DNA of 45,725 nt from JACZST01 sp036985755 (GTDB lineage Bacteria; Actinomycetota; Acidimicrobiia; Spongiisociales; UBA5794): the NCBI GenBank assembly GCA_036985755.1, contig BTQG01000008.1, positions 1 to 45,725 on the forward strand. The letters run 5' to 3'. Positions 34,088 to 42,061 of this stretch are shown one piece after another; the stretch's first letter is position 1, and every line of letters begins with the position of its first letter. Both the position numbers and the translations under genes were made by a program. Below the pieces are notes generated by a model that was given only the letters and a program-made list of their open reading frames with translations, was not told the origin of the DNA and did no database searches.

Positions 34088-35133
34088 GTCTTGATGAATG
34101 GAGGGTCGACCTGTTGTGCGGGTACCCAGGCGCCGCGTATCTCCACCTCGATCGGTGCGCCGGGCTCGATCGGTGGTGCGAGATATCCCATGCCGATGCC
34201 GTGGCCGAGCGTTGGGCTGAAGTTCCCGCTGGTCACTCGACCGCTCGACTCGCCGGCACGGAATCGATATCCGTGGCGCGGAATGGTGCGGCCCTCGCAG
34301 GCGAAGGCGACGAGCGAACGCGGCAGACCTGCTTCCTGTTGCTGGGAGAGCGCTGCTTTGCCGACGAAGTCGTGTTCCCATCCGATGACCCAGCCCAGCC
34401 CGGCCTCCAGGGGGGTCGTTGAGTCGTCGAGATCTTGTCCCCACAGCGGGTAACCCATTTCGAGCCGAAGCGTGTCGCGTGCGCCGAGTCCGCACGGTGT
34501 TGCCCCCGCAACCAGCAGTGCTTCAAAAAGCCTCGGTCCGAACTCCGATGGCACTGCGATCTCAGCCCCCCGCTCTCCCGTGTACCCCGTCCCGCCGGCT
34601 CGAAACCAGCCACCTGCGAACTCACCATCGATCACCCGGAACCGCCCCGGCATGGTGCCGATCACCGACTCGACGACGCCAGGCGAGTCCGGTCCTTGGA
34701 CCGCTACCAGTACGGTCTCATCGCGCACCGCGGCCACCGTCGTCGCCGCATCGCTGTTGTCGATGAACCTGCCGAGGATCTCATCGAAGTTGGTGCCGTT
34801 TGGCATCACCCAGTAGCCGGTGTCGGCGTACCGCCACACGATGATGTCGTCCACGACGCCGCCCCGATCGTTGAGCGCCATGGTGTATTGAGCTCGCCCT
34901 GCGGTGATCGTGGTCACGTCGTTGCATAGCTGATGGCGAACGAGCTCGGTCGCTCCCGGTCCATTGACGTCAAACCGGCCGAGGTGCGACACATCGAAAA
35001 CCCCGACCTCTTGGCGCACCGCGGCGTGCTCGGCGAGCACCCCTTCGTATTGGACGGGCATCTCCCAGCCGCCGAAATCGGTGAAGCGCGCCGACAGGCG
35101 CTGATGGAGATCGTGGAGCGGCGACTGCGGCAG
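34084..35133 (-). CDS. gcvT: Aminomethyltransferase (glycine cleavage T protein)
   Basis: 349 residues if started at CTG 35133. GcvT homology begins at SPLHDLHQRLSARFTDFGGW, before the first ATG (35061, MPVQYEG), so the ATG would delete the conserved N-terminus. No ATG, GTG or TTG exists in frame before an upstream stop; CTG 35133 is preceded by GAGGAG at 5 nt. Family motifs: VFDVSHLGRFDVNG, ALNDRGGVVDDIIV, GTGYTGERGAEI, LRLEMGYPLWGQDL. It transfers the methylene group from the H protein (gcvH at 39574) to tetrahydrofolate. Confidence 0.85.
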   Translation of the reverse strand: MPQSPLHDLHQRLSARFTDFGGWEMPVQYEGVLAEHAAVRQEVGVFDVSHLGRFDVNGPGATELVRHQLCNDVTTITAGRAQYTMALNDRGGVVDDIIVWRYADTGYWVMPNGTNFDEILGRFIDNSDAATTVAAVRDETVLVAVQGPDSPGVVESVIGTMPGRFRVIDGEFAGGWFRAGGTGYTGERGAEIAVPSEFGPRLFEALLVAGATPCGLGARDTLRLEMGYPLWGQDLDDSTTPLEAGLGWVIGWEHDFVGKAALSQQQEAGLPRSLVAFACEGRTIPRHGYRFRAGESSGRVTSGNFSPTLGHGIGMGYLAPPIEPGAPIEVEIRGAWVPAQQVDPPFIKT

Positions 35134-35164
35134 GAGGACTCCTCGTCGGGTGTGCCAGGCTAGC

Positions 35165-35530
35165 TCAGCCGACGTCGGCGTCCCGATCGGCGAGGTTGGT
35201 CACCTCGACCGGTCCCGGGATACGCGTCGGAGCGGTGGGGTGGGCGACATCGTCGAGGTCGGCAAGCTCGTATTTGACGAGCAGATGGAGATAGTCCCTC
35301 TGGTAGAAGACCTTGCACCGAATCTCCGGGTACAGGTCCCTGAGTTTCCTGATCTTCTGGTTCTTCTTGGTGACCAACTTCTGGTTCATCGTCGTGATCT
35401 CGATATAGAGATCATCATCCGGGAGATAGAAGTCGGGTCTGAAATACTTGGTGGGCTCTCCGGCGTCGTCCCATTCGATGGCGAAGGCCCTCGGCTCGTA
35501 CTGCCAGGCCACGTCGTAGAAGTCGAGCAA
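35165..35530 (-). CDS. PD-(D/E)XK nuclease-like protein
   Basis: 121 residues from TTG 35530. WQYEPRAFAIEW, then YFRPDFYLPDDDLYIEIT and the Lys-rich VTKKNQKIRKLRDLYPEI resemble the core of PD-(D/E)XK nucleases (PDF...YIEI). The last acidic motif lacks the usual Lys (EIT instead of ExK). The same frame is open upstream to 35668 and contains SEREFASLLDFYDV, a likely true N-terminal part, but no ATG/GTG/TTG. It follows MerR, with overlap if the extension is used. Confidence 0.6.
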   Translation of the reverse strand: MLDFYDVAWQYEPRAFAIEWDDAGEPTKYFRPDFYLPDDDLYIEITTMNQKLVTKKNQKIRKLRDLYPEIRCKVFYQRDYLHLLVKYELADLDDVAHPTAPTRIPGPVEVTNLADRDADVG

Positions 35531-35601
35531 ACTGGCGAACTCTCGCTCGCTCTTGTGCGCGAACTGAGTCTGGTCGGCGGGGCCGGGACCGAATTCGCTG
35601 T

Positions 35602-36084
35602 CTAGTGTGCCGCTGCGCTCGATCGTCCCACCTCGGTGGCCGCGTGCTCGGGATAGAGCCGGTGGATCTCACCGACGAGCTCGTCCTGTACGGGGCCAAC
35701 GGCGATCCCGAAGACGCCCTGGCCGCCCTTGAACACGTCTACGACCTCGGAGGCGCTGTGAGCGGCGTAGATGGTGGTTCCGTCGGAGAGCAACGTCACA
35801 TCGGTGAGCGGGGACTCCGAAGCGAGTTCAACGCTCAGGATTTCCATCGCCTTGCGGATCTTCTTCAGCGACATACCGGCGTCGAGCAGGCGTTTTACCA
35901 CCTTGAGCTGCACGACGTCGCCGAAGCTGTATAGGCGCTGGCTGCCCGAACCGGTGGCTTCTTGAACCGACGGGGTGATCAGCCCGGTCCGGGCCCAGTA
36001 ATCGAGCTGTCGATACGAGATCCCGACAAGGCCACATACCTGCGGGGCTCGATAGCCGTCGATCATCTCTCCCTGGTTCGTCAT
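35602..36084 (-). CDS. MerR family regulator (Rv1830-like position)
   Basis: 160 residues. The winged HTH is YRAPQVCGLVGISYRQLDYW and QRLYSFGDVVQLKVVKRLLD; the C-terminal part (VTLLSDGTTIYAAHSASEVV, DVFKGGQGVFGIAVG) is an effector or dimer domain rather than metal-binding. Its position next to the bifunctional nuclease gene matches Rv1830 in mycobacteria. A TTACA-N4-TGTAA palindrome lies 28 bp before its ATG. Confidence 0.87.
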   Translation of the reverse strand: MTNQGEMIDGYRAPQVCGLVGISYRQLDYWARTGLITPSVQEATGSGSQRLYSFGDVVQLKVVKRLLDAGMSLKKIRKAMEILSVELASESPLTDVTLLSDGTTIYAAHSASEVVDVFKGGQGVFGIAVGPVQDELVGEIHRLYPEHAATEVGRSSAAAH

Positions 36085-36111
36085 GTTGCCTCCTGCAATG
36101 CCCAGCTCAGC

Positions 36112-36125
36112 TTACACCAATGTAA
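36112..36125. promoter_or_regulatory. Palindrome TTACA-CCAA-TGTAA before MerR gene
   Basis: A perfect 5-4-5 inverted repeat 28 bp upstream of the MerR ATG, suitable as an autoregulatory operator. Nearby, AGTCGCAAG is directly repeated at 36204-36212 and 36225-36233. Confidence 0.4.
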
Positions 36126-36257
36126 TTCCGAAGACAGAACTACGCCGATGAAACTAGGACCGGCAGCGGCACGTTGTCAACAACCCATGTGGATAACTCC
36201 GTGAGTCGCAAGTCACGAGACACAAGTCGCAAGCAAGAGACGGGCCGGTGACTCGTC

Positions 36258-36755
36258 TCAGCTCGGTGCAGGTGCTTCGAAGTCCTCGGGGTTGATGTCG
36301 TCGAGGAACTCCTTGAACTGTTGGATCTCAGCCTCTTCATCCTCGTCGTGAATCTCGACGCCTGCCTCGTCGAGCAGGGCGCGTGAGGCGAACACCGGAG
36401 CACCGGTGCGCGTCGCCAGGGCAATGGCGTCGGATGGTCGGCTCGAGATCGTCAGTTCGTCGCCGTTCGTGCCGAGGATCAGGTCGGCGAAGAACGTTCC
36501 CTCGTCGAGACCGGTGACGTTCACCTGCTCGACGTCGGCGCCCAGCGCCTCGACGATCGTGCGGAGCAAGTCGTGGGTGAGCGGTCGAGCGGTCTCCACG
36601 CCCTCGAGCGCCAGAGCGATGGCGGTTGCCTCCGGTGTCCCGATCCAGATCGGCAGGTATCGGTTGCCGTCACGCTCTCGCAGCAACAGGATCGGCGTGT
36701 TCGTCGGCAGCTCTACCCGCACCCCGATGATCTCCATCCGCACCTGGTCGTCCAT
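36258..36755 (-). CDS. Bifunctional nuclease family protein (DUF151)
   Basis: 165 residues. Signature pieces: RDGNRYLPIWIGTPEATAIA, ARPLTHDLLRTIVEALGADV, FFADLILGTNGDELTISSRP and SDAIALATRTGAPVFAS. Members from plants and some bacteria have been described as bifunctional nucleases; physiological substrates are unclear. Leaderless start with the -10 immediately after the hpt stop. Confidence 0.9.
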   Translation of the reverse strand: MDDQVRMEIIGVRVELPTNTPILLLRERDGNRYLPIWIGTPEATAIALALEGVETARPLTHDLLRTIVEALGADVEQVNVTGLDEGTFFADLILGTNGDELTISSRPSDAIALATRTGAPVFASRALLDEAGVEIHDEDEEAEIQQFKEFLDDINPEDFEAPAPS

Positions 36756-36761
36756 GCACCC

Positions 36762-36767
36762 AGCCTA
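36762..36767 (-). promoter_or_regulatory. -10 box TAGGCT, leaderless start of DUF151 gene
   Basis: TAGGCT, GGGTGC (6 nt), ATG at 36755; it abuts the hpt stop codon (36768-36770). Confidence 0.5.
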
Positions 36768-37364
36768 TCACTGGGCAGCTGTTTGGCTCTCCGAGATGGC
36801 GTGCTCGGGGAAGACTCGGTGGGCGAGAGCGAGCGGATCCTCCTGCAGGACAGAGAGATCCAGCGCCGCCCAGATCGAGCGCAGGTTGCGATATTTTCCC
36901 TGCCAGTCCATGCCGTATCCGAGCAGGTATTCGTCGGCAACCTCGAATCCGGCGTAGTCGACAGGGACATCCACGATACGGCGCTTGACCTTGTCGACCA
37001 GCGCCACGGTCCTGACTTCCAGCGCTCCCCTGGCAATCAGGAGCTTGCGCAGTGTGGACAGGGTCAGTCCGGTGTCCACGATGTCCTCGACGAGCAGGAT
37101 GAAACGCCCATCGAGTGGTATCGAGGTGTCCATAGCGATCGACACCTTTCCATCGTATCCGAAACGGGTGAGAGCCAGAAAGTCGATCTCGGACCGAAGC
37201 GGGAGCCCGTTCGCCAGATCGCGAAGAAACGGTACCGAACCTTGCAGGATCCCAACGACAACCGGTTCGATATCGCCGAGGTCGTTCGTGATCTCGGCAC
37301 TGAGTTGGGCCACACGATCGGCAAGAGTCGTTTCATCGATGACTTCGACGAACGGGTCGCTCAC
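36768..37364 (-). CDS. hpt: Hypoxanthine phosphoribosyltransferase
   Basis: 198 residues. The PRPP-binding signature is LLVEDIVDTGLTLSTL, and GILQGSVPFLRDLA supplies the N-terminal PPi loop. VADEYLLGYGMDWQGKYRNL is the usual C-terminal purine-binding region. It salvages hypoxanthine/guanine to IMP/GMP. The GTG start overlaps the preceding carboxypeptidase stop by 4 bp. Confidence 0.92.
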   Translation of the reverse strand: MSDPFVEVIDETTLADRVAQLSAEITNDLGDIEPVVVGILQGSVPFLRDLANGLPLRSEIDFLALTRFGYDGKVSIAMDTSIPLDGRFILLVEDIVDTGLTLSTLRKLLIARGALEVRTVALVDKVKRRIVDVPVDYAGFEVADEYLLGYGMDWQGKYRNLRSIWAALDLSVLQEDPLALAHRVFPEHAISESQTAAQ

Positions 37365-38413
37365 GCGTCGGGCTCCTCATAGACACCGGGAAGGGTGTCT
37401 TTGAGCCACTCGCCGATGAGACCTGCCTTTGGCAGATCGGCGAGCGCCGAGAGTCGCCAGCGCCCGTTGTTGAGGGCCGGCATCATCCTGAGTCGCCTGA
37501 CCTCGCCTTCGGACAGTTCGAGGTCGGGAACCGGAACCCCTGCACCGCCCTGCTCGGCGAAAAACGGACGGAACCAGCGGTCGCGCAACCCATAGGTGGT
37601 GAAACCCCACTCGAGCATCTCACGAGTATCGCCAAAATGATCATCGCTGCCCATCACCACACCGACCAGACGTCGGTCGCCCCGTTTGGCGACCGAAAGC
37701 AGCACCCGGTCGGCCAGCGGTGTTTCCCCGGTCTTGAGTCCGACCACCCCCGGATAGGCGCCGAGCAGCAGGTTGGTGTTCTTGACCATGCGGTTCTTGC
37801 CCGTCGGATCGTCGGGGAGCTTGACAAGTCGAATACGGACGATGTCCTGCAACACGGGGTAGTCGAGCGATGCCAGCGTCAGCTTCAGCAGGTCGTTTGC
37901 CGTCGAGTAGTGACCGGGTGCGTCCAGGCCGTGCGGATTGGCAAAGCTGGTGTTTTCCATGCCGAACTCGGTGGCTCGCTGGTTCATGAGATCGACGAAG
38001 GTGTCGATGCTCTCGTCCCCGACCTTCCAGGCCAAGGTCATGGCTGCGTCGTTGCCGGAGCGCACCAGCATGGCGATGAGCAGGTCGTACACGCGCCACT
38101 CCTCACCGGCGACCAGACCCGCCGAGGAGCCGAAACCGGTGGTAGCTATGGCGGGCACGGTGACCGTGTCGTCGAGCTGTAACTCGTCGAGCACGATCAT
38201 CGCCGTCATCACCTTGGTGACGGAGGCCATCGAGCGCTCGAGGTCCCCATTCCACGATGCCAGCTTCACTCCGGCGCTCTCGTCGTAGATCGCCCACGAG
38301 ACCGACTCCAGTGCCGGGGGCGCGCCGGGGTCGCTCATTGGCACCGGCACAGGGGCCGGGGGCACCAATGACGCGACCGCAAGACCGAGGGAGAAAAGCG
38401 CTGTGAGAATCAT
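37361..38413 (-). CDS. D-alanyl-D-alanine carboxypeptidase (S11)
   Basis: 350 residues with an N-terminal signal segment (MILTALFSLGLAVASLVPPA). The penicillin-binding triad is complete: SVTK (about residue 64), SGN and KTG. It removes the terminal D-Ala of peptidoglycan stem peptides. The start overlaps the ftsR stop by 4 bp, and the stop overlaps hpt by 4 bp. Confidence 0.92.
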   Translation of the reverse strand: MILTALFSLGLAVASLVPPAPVPVPMSDPGAPPALESVSWAIYDESAGVKLASWNGDLERSMASVTKVMTAMIVLDELQLDDTVTVPAIATTGFGSSAGLVAGEEWRVYDLLIAMLVRSGNDAAMTLAWKVGDESIDTFVDLMNQRATEFGMENTSFANPHGLDAPGHYSTANDLLKLTLASLDYPVLQDIVRIRLVKLPDDPTGKNRMVKNTNLLLGAYPGVVGLKTGETPLADRVLLSVAKRGDRRLVGVVMGSDDHFGDTREMLEWGFTTYGLRDRWFRPFFAEQGGAGVPVPDLELSEGEVRRLRMMPALNNGRWRLSALADLPKAGLIGEWLKDTLPGVYEEPDA

Positions 38414-39123
38414 CGATCCAGGAGACGCCGAAGCCTACCCCGGACCATATTTTCTTGAAGCTGTGCGGCGGCCTGCGAGCAGTCGGCAAGGATCTCGCCG
38501 GAGCGGCGCCGGTTCTCCGGGTTCCGGTGTCGTAACAACGGGGCAACGAGTTGGCCCAATAGGTCGGTTTGGCGATCTGCGGCAAGTCGGATCCCACGCA
38601 GGTGCCGGGGTTCCAGGCCATGGACGAGCAGGCGATGGGCGGCTCTGGCGATCGACAGATCCGAATCGCGGAAAACCTCGGTTCCGTCGGGCAGCTCCGA
38701 CGGCTCCAGGATCCCGACATCGACGAGATCACCGACCTGGCCGGCGGACAGCCCGGACGACCGGATCAGCTCCGAGGCCGTCAGCGAAACGTCGGACGAC
38801 GCGAAATAGGTCTCGGGGGGTGGTCCCGTCTCGGGCATCACCGGGGACTCCTCCCCGACCTCCCACGCTGCCAGTTTTGACTTGATCACCTTCAATGGCA
38901 GGTAGTGGTCCCGCTGTTCCTGCAGCACGTACTCGACACGGCGGACGTCGTCTTCGGTGAAGATGCGGTACCCGCTCGATGACCGGCCGGGCTGGACCAA
39001 ACCCTGGCTCTCGAGAAAGCGGAGTTTGGAGACCGTCAGATCGGGGAAGTCGGGTTTGAGGAGGTTGATGACTTCGCCGATGCTGCGGGTTCTCGCTGCC
39101 CGTAGCGGCGATGCACTCATCAA
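38410..39123 (-). CDS. ftsR: MerR family cell-division regulator, FtsR-like
   Basis: 237 residues. The MerR HTH is TRSIGEVINLLKPDFPDLTV, SKLRFLESQGLVQPGRSSSG and YRIFTEDDVRRVEYVLQEQR. The position between garA and downstream genes matches Rv1828 and C. glutamicum ftsR, which controls ftsZ. The C-terminal half (ASELIRSSGLSAGQVGDLVD) is a second helical module seen in this family. Overlaps garA by 4 bp. Confidence 0.87.
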   Translation of the reverse strand: MMSASPLRAARTRSIGEVINLLKPDFPDLTVSKLRFLESQGLVQPGRSSSGYRIFTEDDVRRVEYVLQEQRDHYLPLKVIKSKLAAWEVGEESPVMPETGPPPETYFASSDVSLTASELIRSSGLSAGQVGDLVDVGILEPSELPDGTEVFRDSDLSIARAAHRLLVHGLEPRHLRGIRLAADRQTDLLGQLVAPLLRHRNPENRRRSGEILADCSQAAAQLQENMVRGRLRRLLDR

Positions 39124-39524
39124 ATATCTCCGCGGGCCACGATCAGGTGAAATTTTCCGATGATGAGCTCGTCATCTGCGTGCAGGTCGGCGGAATCCGC
39201 CCACGCACCGTTGACGTAGGTACCGTTGGTCGAGCCGAGGTCTTCGATCCGTAGACCGGTCTCGTCGACGGAGAGCTTGGCGTGGTGGCGGGATACGGTG
39301 ACGTCTCCGAGGAAGATGTCACTGTCGCCGCCGCGACCGACCAACGTGTCCCCGGGCCCCAGCACATAGGTGAGCCCTGCCTGCGGCCCGGAATCCACGG
39401 TCAACGCCCAGCCGAAGGCACCGGCGACGCTGCTGCCGGAACCCGCCCCGGCCGGTTCTGCGGTCGGGTCGTAGATGACCGTTGGCTCGTGTTCGACGTG
39501 CTCGGGCCCGTCGTTGTCCGTCAT
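39120..39524 (-). CDS. garA: FHA domain protein GarA/OdhI-like
   Basis: 134 residues from ATG 39524, fixed by a leaderless -10 box. The C-terminal FHA domain has LVGRGGDSDIFLGDVTVSRH, then HAKLSVDETG and DLGSTNGTYVNG, with phosphothreonine-binding Arg, Ser and Asn. GarA/OdhI normally carry an ETTSVF phospho-switch near the N-terminus; here only HEPTVIYDPTAEP is seen, with two Thr but not that motif. GarA regulates 2-oxoglutarate dehydrogenase and glutamate enzymes in other actinobacteria. Confidence 0.88.
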   Translation of the reverse strand: MTDNDGPEHVEHEPTVIYDPTAEPAGAGSGSSVAGAFGWALTVDSGPQAGLTYVLGPGDTLVGRGGDSDIFLGDVTVSRHHAKLSVDETGLRIEDLGSTNGTYVNGAWADSADLHADDELIIGKFHLIVARGDI

Positions 39525-39530
39525 GACCCT

Positions 39531-39536
39531 ATCGTA
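39531..39536 (-). promoter_or_regulatory. -10 box TACGAT, leaderless start of garA operon
   Basis: TACGAT, AGGGTC (6 nt), ATG at 39524. It would start the garA-ftsR-dac-hpt transcript. Confidence 0.5.
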
Positions 39537-39573
39537 CCTCAACCCTCGACCATTGATTGAGGGTTTTCCCCGG

Positions 39574-39960
39574 TTATGTGGCCTCGATCAGCGCCCGATA
39601 GGTGGCGGCGTCCATGAATGATGACACATCTGGCTCGCCTCCCGGGTCGATACGGGCGAACCAACCGTCTCCATAGGGGTCGGCGTTGACCAGCTCGGGG
39701 GTGTCCATCAGGGCCTCGTTGACGGCTACGACCGTGCCGGCGACGGGGGCGTACACGTCGTTGACCGACTTGGTCGACTCGATTTCGGCGAAGCTCTCCC
39801 CGGCGGCGACGGATCGGTCGAGATCAGGGAGATCGACATACACCACGTCCCCGAGCGCGTCTTGGGCGAAATCGGTGACCCCGACGCTGACCATGCCCGC
39901 GTCGTCGACGCCGACCCACTCGTGATTCTTGGTGTACCGCAGGTCCTCTGGAACGTTCAA
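39574..39960 (-). CDS. gcvH: Glycine cleavage system H protein
   Basis: 128 residues from TTG 39960 with GGAGG 5 nt upstream. YTKNHEWVGVDDAGMVSVGV and SFAEIESTKSVNDVYAPVAG show the lipoylation Lys in ESTKSVND (about residue 64). It shuttles the aminomethyl group between P, T and L proteins. It is upstream of garA, as in mycobacteria (Rv1826-Rv1827). Confidence 0.94.
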   Translation of the reverse strand: MNVPEDLRYTKNHEWVGVDDAGMVSVGVTDFAQDALGDVVYVDLPDLDRSVAAGESFAEIESTKSVNDVYAPVAGTVVAVNEALMDTPELVNADPYGDGWFARIDPGGEPDVSSFMDAATYRALIEAT

Positions 39961-40047
39961 CGCCGCCTCCTCGTTGCTGTGCAGCAGTTTACCCGCCGTT
40001 GATGGAGCCGCTCGAGGCTCCGCACAAGCTGGTTCCCGGCGGGCCGG

Positions 40048-40605
40048 TCACCGGGTTTCGTTGGCCTTGATCGCGGCGAGCATATCGCCGAAGTAGGCGA
40101 TGCCGACGGCGTAGTAGAGCACGATGCCAACGAGGCCGACGAATGCGAACACCGACTCGCCCCACGCGATCTCGAAGCCGACGGCGATGTACAACCCGAC
40201 GATGGCGCTGTAGAGGAGGAGGGTCGCCAGCTTTCCCATCTGGCGGACGTCGAGGCGGGTCACGCCCTTGATCCAGCCGTAGAGAGCACCGATGGCGATG
40301 AGCAGCTCGCGAATGATGATCGCCCAACCGAGCCACCCTGGCAGAACCCCGGCGATGAGGCCGACGATGACGGCAACCGCGATGGCGATCCGGTCGGCCA
40401 GCGGATCGAGGAACTTGCCCACCTCCGTTACCTGGTCGAGACGACGGGCGAGGTAGCCGTCGACCCAGTCGGTGCCACCGATGACGGCAAGCAGCAGTCC
40501 GGCCCATCCGATCTGGTCGATGGCGACGAGCCAGATGAACACGGGAATGAGAAGCAGCCGGACAATTGAGATCGCGTTCGGGATCGTCAGCGCGGTTCGG
40601 TCCAT
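40048..40605 (-). CDS. pgsA: CDP-alcohol phosphatidyltransferase (PgsA-like)
   Basis: 185 residues with five to six membrane helices. DWVDGYLARRLDQVTEVGKF followed by LDPLADR is the CDP-alcohol motif DxxDGxxAR-x8-GxxxDxxxD. The closest match is CDP-diacylglycerol-glycerol-3-phosphate 3-phosphatidyltransferase. The ATG is 2 bp after the DUF6941 stop. Confidence 0.88.
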   Translation of the reverse strand: MDRTALTIPNAISIVRLLLIPVFIWLVAIDQIGWAGLLLAVIGGTDWVDGYLARRLDQVTEVGKFLDPLADRIAIAVAVIVGLIAGVLPGWLGWAIIIRELLIAIGALYGWIKGVTRLDVRQMGKLATLLLYSAIVGLYIAVGFEIAWGESVFAFVGLVGIVLYYAVGIAYFGDMLAAIKANETR

Positions 40606-40607
40606 CG

Positions 40608-41015
40608 TCAGGTCACCCGAACGACCCGGAACCTCACCCTTGCCAGCTCTTCTTCCTCGAATTCGACGACGAAGGCATACCCCTTGGCCTCGGGGAACTC
40701 GATGTTGTGAAAGGGGCTGACGATGGGAACGATGCTGGTCGCCCCCGGCGGAAGGTTTGGTGGTGCTCCGACCCGCAACTTGCCCTTCGCCTCCACGTCC
40801 ATTGGCTTTCCGTCCTCATCGGAGAGCGTGATGGAGATCTCGAGGTCGCGATGACGCTCGTCCGGTTGCACTTCGGCAACCATGGCCAACGCCAGAGTCC
40901 GGTGAACGATGGGCAGCGTGCGCGCAGAGATTGTGTCGAATCCACCGCCGAGCACGAAGAGCTTTCCACCCTGCACCTGGGCAGCGTCCGCCAGCATTGC
41001 CGTGGTCAGCCTCAC
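40608..41015 (-). CDS. DUF6941 family protein
   Basis: 135 residues from GTG 41015 (VRLTTAMLADAAQVQGGKLF); the ATG at 41039 would add 8 basic residues. The N-terminal LFVLGGGFDTI and RTLALAMVAEVQPDERHRDL pattern is that of the uncharacterised DUF6941 family common in actinobacteria. Directly upstream of pgsA. Function unknown. Confidence 0.7.
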   Translation of the reverse strand: MRLTTAMLADAAQVQGGKLFVLGGGFDTISARTLPIVHRTLALAMVAEVQPDERHRDLEISITLSDEDGKPMDVEAKGKLRVGAPPNLPPGATSIVPIVSPFHNIEFPEAKGYAFVVEFEEEELARVRFRVVRVT

Positions 41016-41171
41016 GGCCCTGCGCCCGGGTCGCGGCATAGTCGGGGGTGGATGTGGTCGAGGTGGGTGAGACCCATCGCGAGACCATACACCGCGGCAT
41101 CTACGCCGTGGCCTCCCGCTCCGGAGCCAGCGTGTAGAGTCGCGGCTCGATCATCAGCCCCGGAGGCTCGC

Positions 41172-41621
41172 ATGAGCGCGGATTCGGCGGAGAGCTACCC
41201 GATCACGCGCAACCAACAGCGGTTTGCGTCCTGGATGACCGACGTCCTGATCTACATCGTGGTGCTGAATCTCTTCGTGGAGTTCTCCGAGGCGATCGTC
41301 ATCGACTCGTTCACGATCTCGATCTTCACCGCGGTGCTGTTGAAGGCGATGCTCGACGTGATCGGTGGTGTCGAGCACCGAGTCAAGGCATTCTTCGACC
41401 AGCGCGACGGGACGTTGTGGGGTGCGCTCGGCGCCGCTTCCCTCTTCGGAATTCTTTTCATCAGCAAGTTCATCATCCTCGAGGTGGTCGATATCGTCTT
41501 TGGAGACCACGTCGAGCTCGGGCACCTCATCGATATCATCGTGCTCATTGTTGCAATGATTGCGGCGAGGTTGGTTTTTCGGAAGATCTATCAGCGTTTT
41601 GGTGACGAGCCGCTGCCGTAA
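41172..41621 (+). CDS. Small four-helix membrane protein, unknown
   Basis: 149 residues from ATG 41172 with GGAGG 6 nt upstream. Hydrophobic segments: WMTDVLIYIVVLNLFVEFSE, FTISIFTAVLLKAMLDVI, LWGALGAASLFGILFISKFI and LIDIIVLIVAMIAARLVF. Acidic residues occur within and between helices. Not recognised. Possible -10 TAGAGT at 41135-41140. Confidence 0.7.
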   Translation: MSADSAESYPITRNQQRFASWMTDVLIYIVVLNLFVEFSEAIVIDSFTISIFTAVLLKAMLDVIGGVEHRVKAFFDQRDGTLWGALGAASLFGILFISKFIILEVVDIVFGDHVELGHLIDIIVLIVAMIAARLVFRKIYQRFGDEPLP

Positions 41622-41695
41622 TGGCTGATGAGCACCGAACAGTTTTCGGTGCCGGCCGGAGTCGTCCTTCATAGCGAGCCGCCGTTCGTCGAGGC

Positions 41696-42055
41696 TCAGT
41701 CGTCGTCTTGATCCGGGCGTCGCCGTTCGACTCTCGCCCGATGGCGAAACTGGGTGCGCCGCATCCGCTGGTTGAGGAAGAGACCGAGGATGCTGATCCC
41801 GGCGAGAATGTACGCCACCGTGAACAACTTGGCGGCGTCGGTGGTAGGGGCGAGATCACCGAATCCGACGGTGGTCACCGCTACCACACTGAAGTACAGG
41901 CTGTCGACCCAGCTCCAGTCCTCGAGGTAGTGAAATACGACGGTCCCGATGGCCAGAACGCTCGCCGCTGCGACAGTGAGCACCTTGTAGGCGTGCTCGT
42001 CCCACGCCTCCCCCGCCGCGCTGGCTCCCAGACCAGGAGTAGGACCGCCCGTCAT
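41696..42055 (-). CDS. Two-TM potassium channel (Ion_trans_2)
   Basis: 119 residues. Two membrane segments, VLTVAAASVLAIGTVVFHYL and LFTVAYILAGISILGLFL, flank the pore with selectivity filter TTVGFGD. The C-terminus is Arg-rich and then acidic (RVERRRPDQDDD). No RCK domain follows, so it is a minimal channel subunit that should assemble as a tetramer. Leaderless start. Confidence 0.88.
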   Translation of the reverse strand: MTGGPTPGLGASAAGEAWDEHAYKVLTVAAASVLAIGTVVFHYLEDWSWVDSLYFSVVAVTTVGFGDLAPTTDAAKLFTVAYILAGISILGLFLNQRMRRTQFRHRARVERRRPDQDDD

Positions 42056-42061
42056 GGGGTG

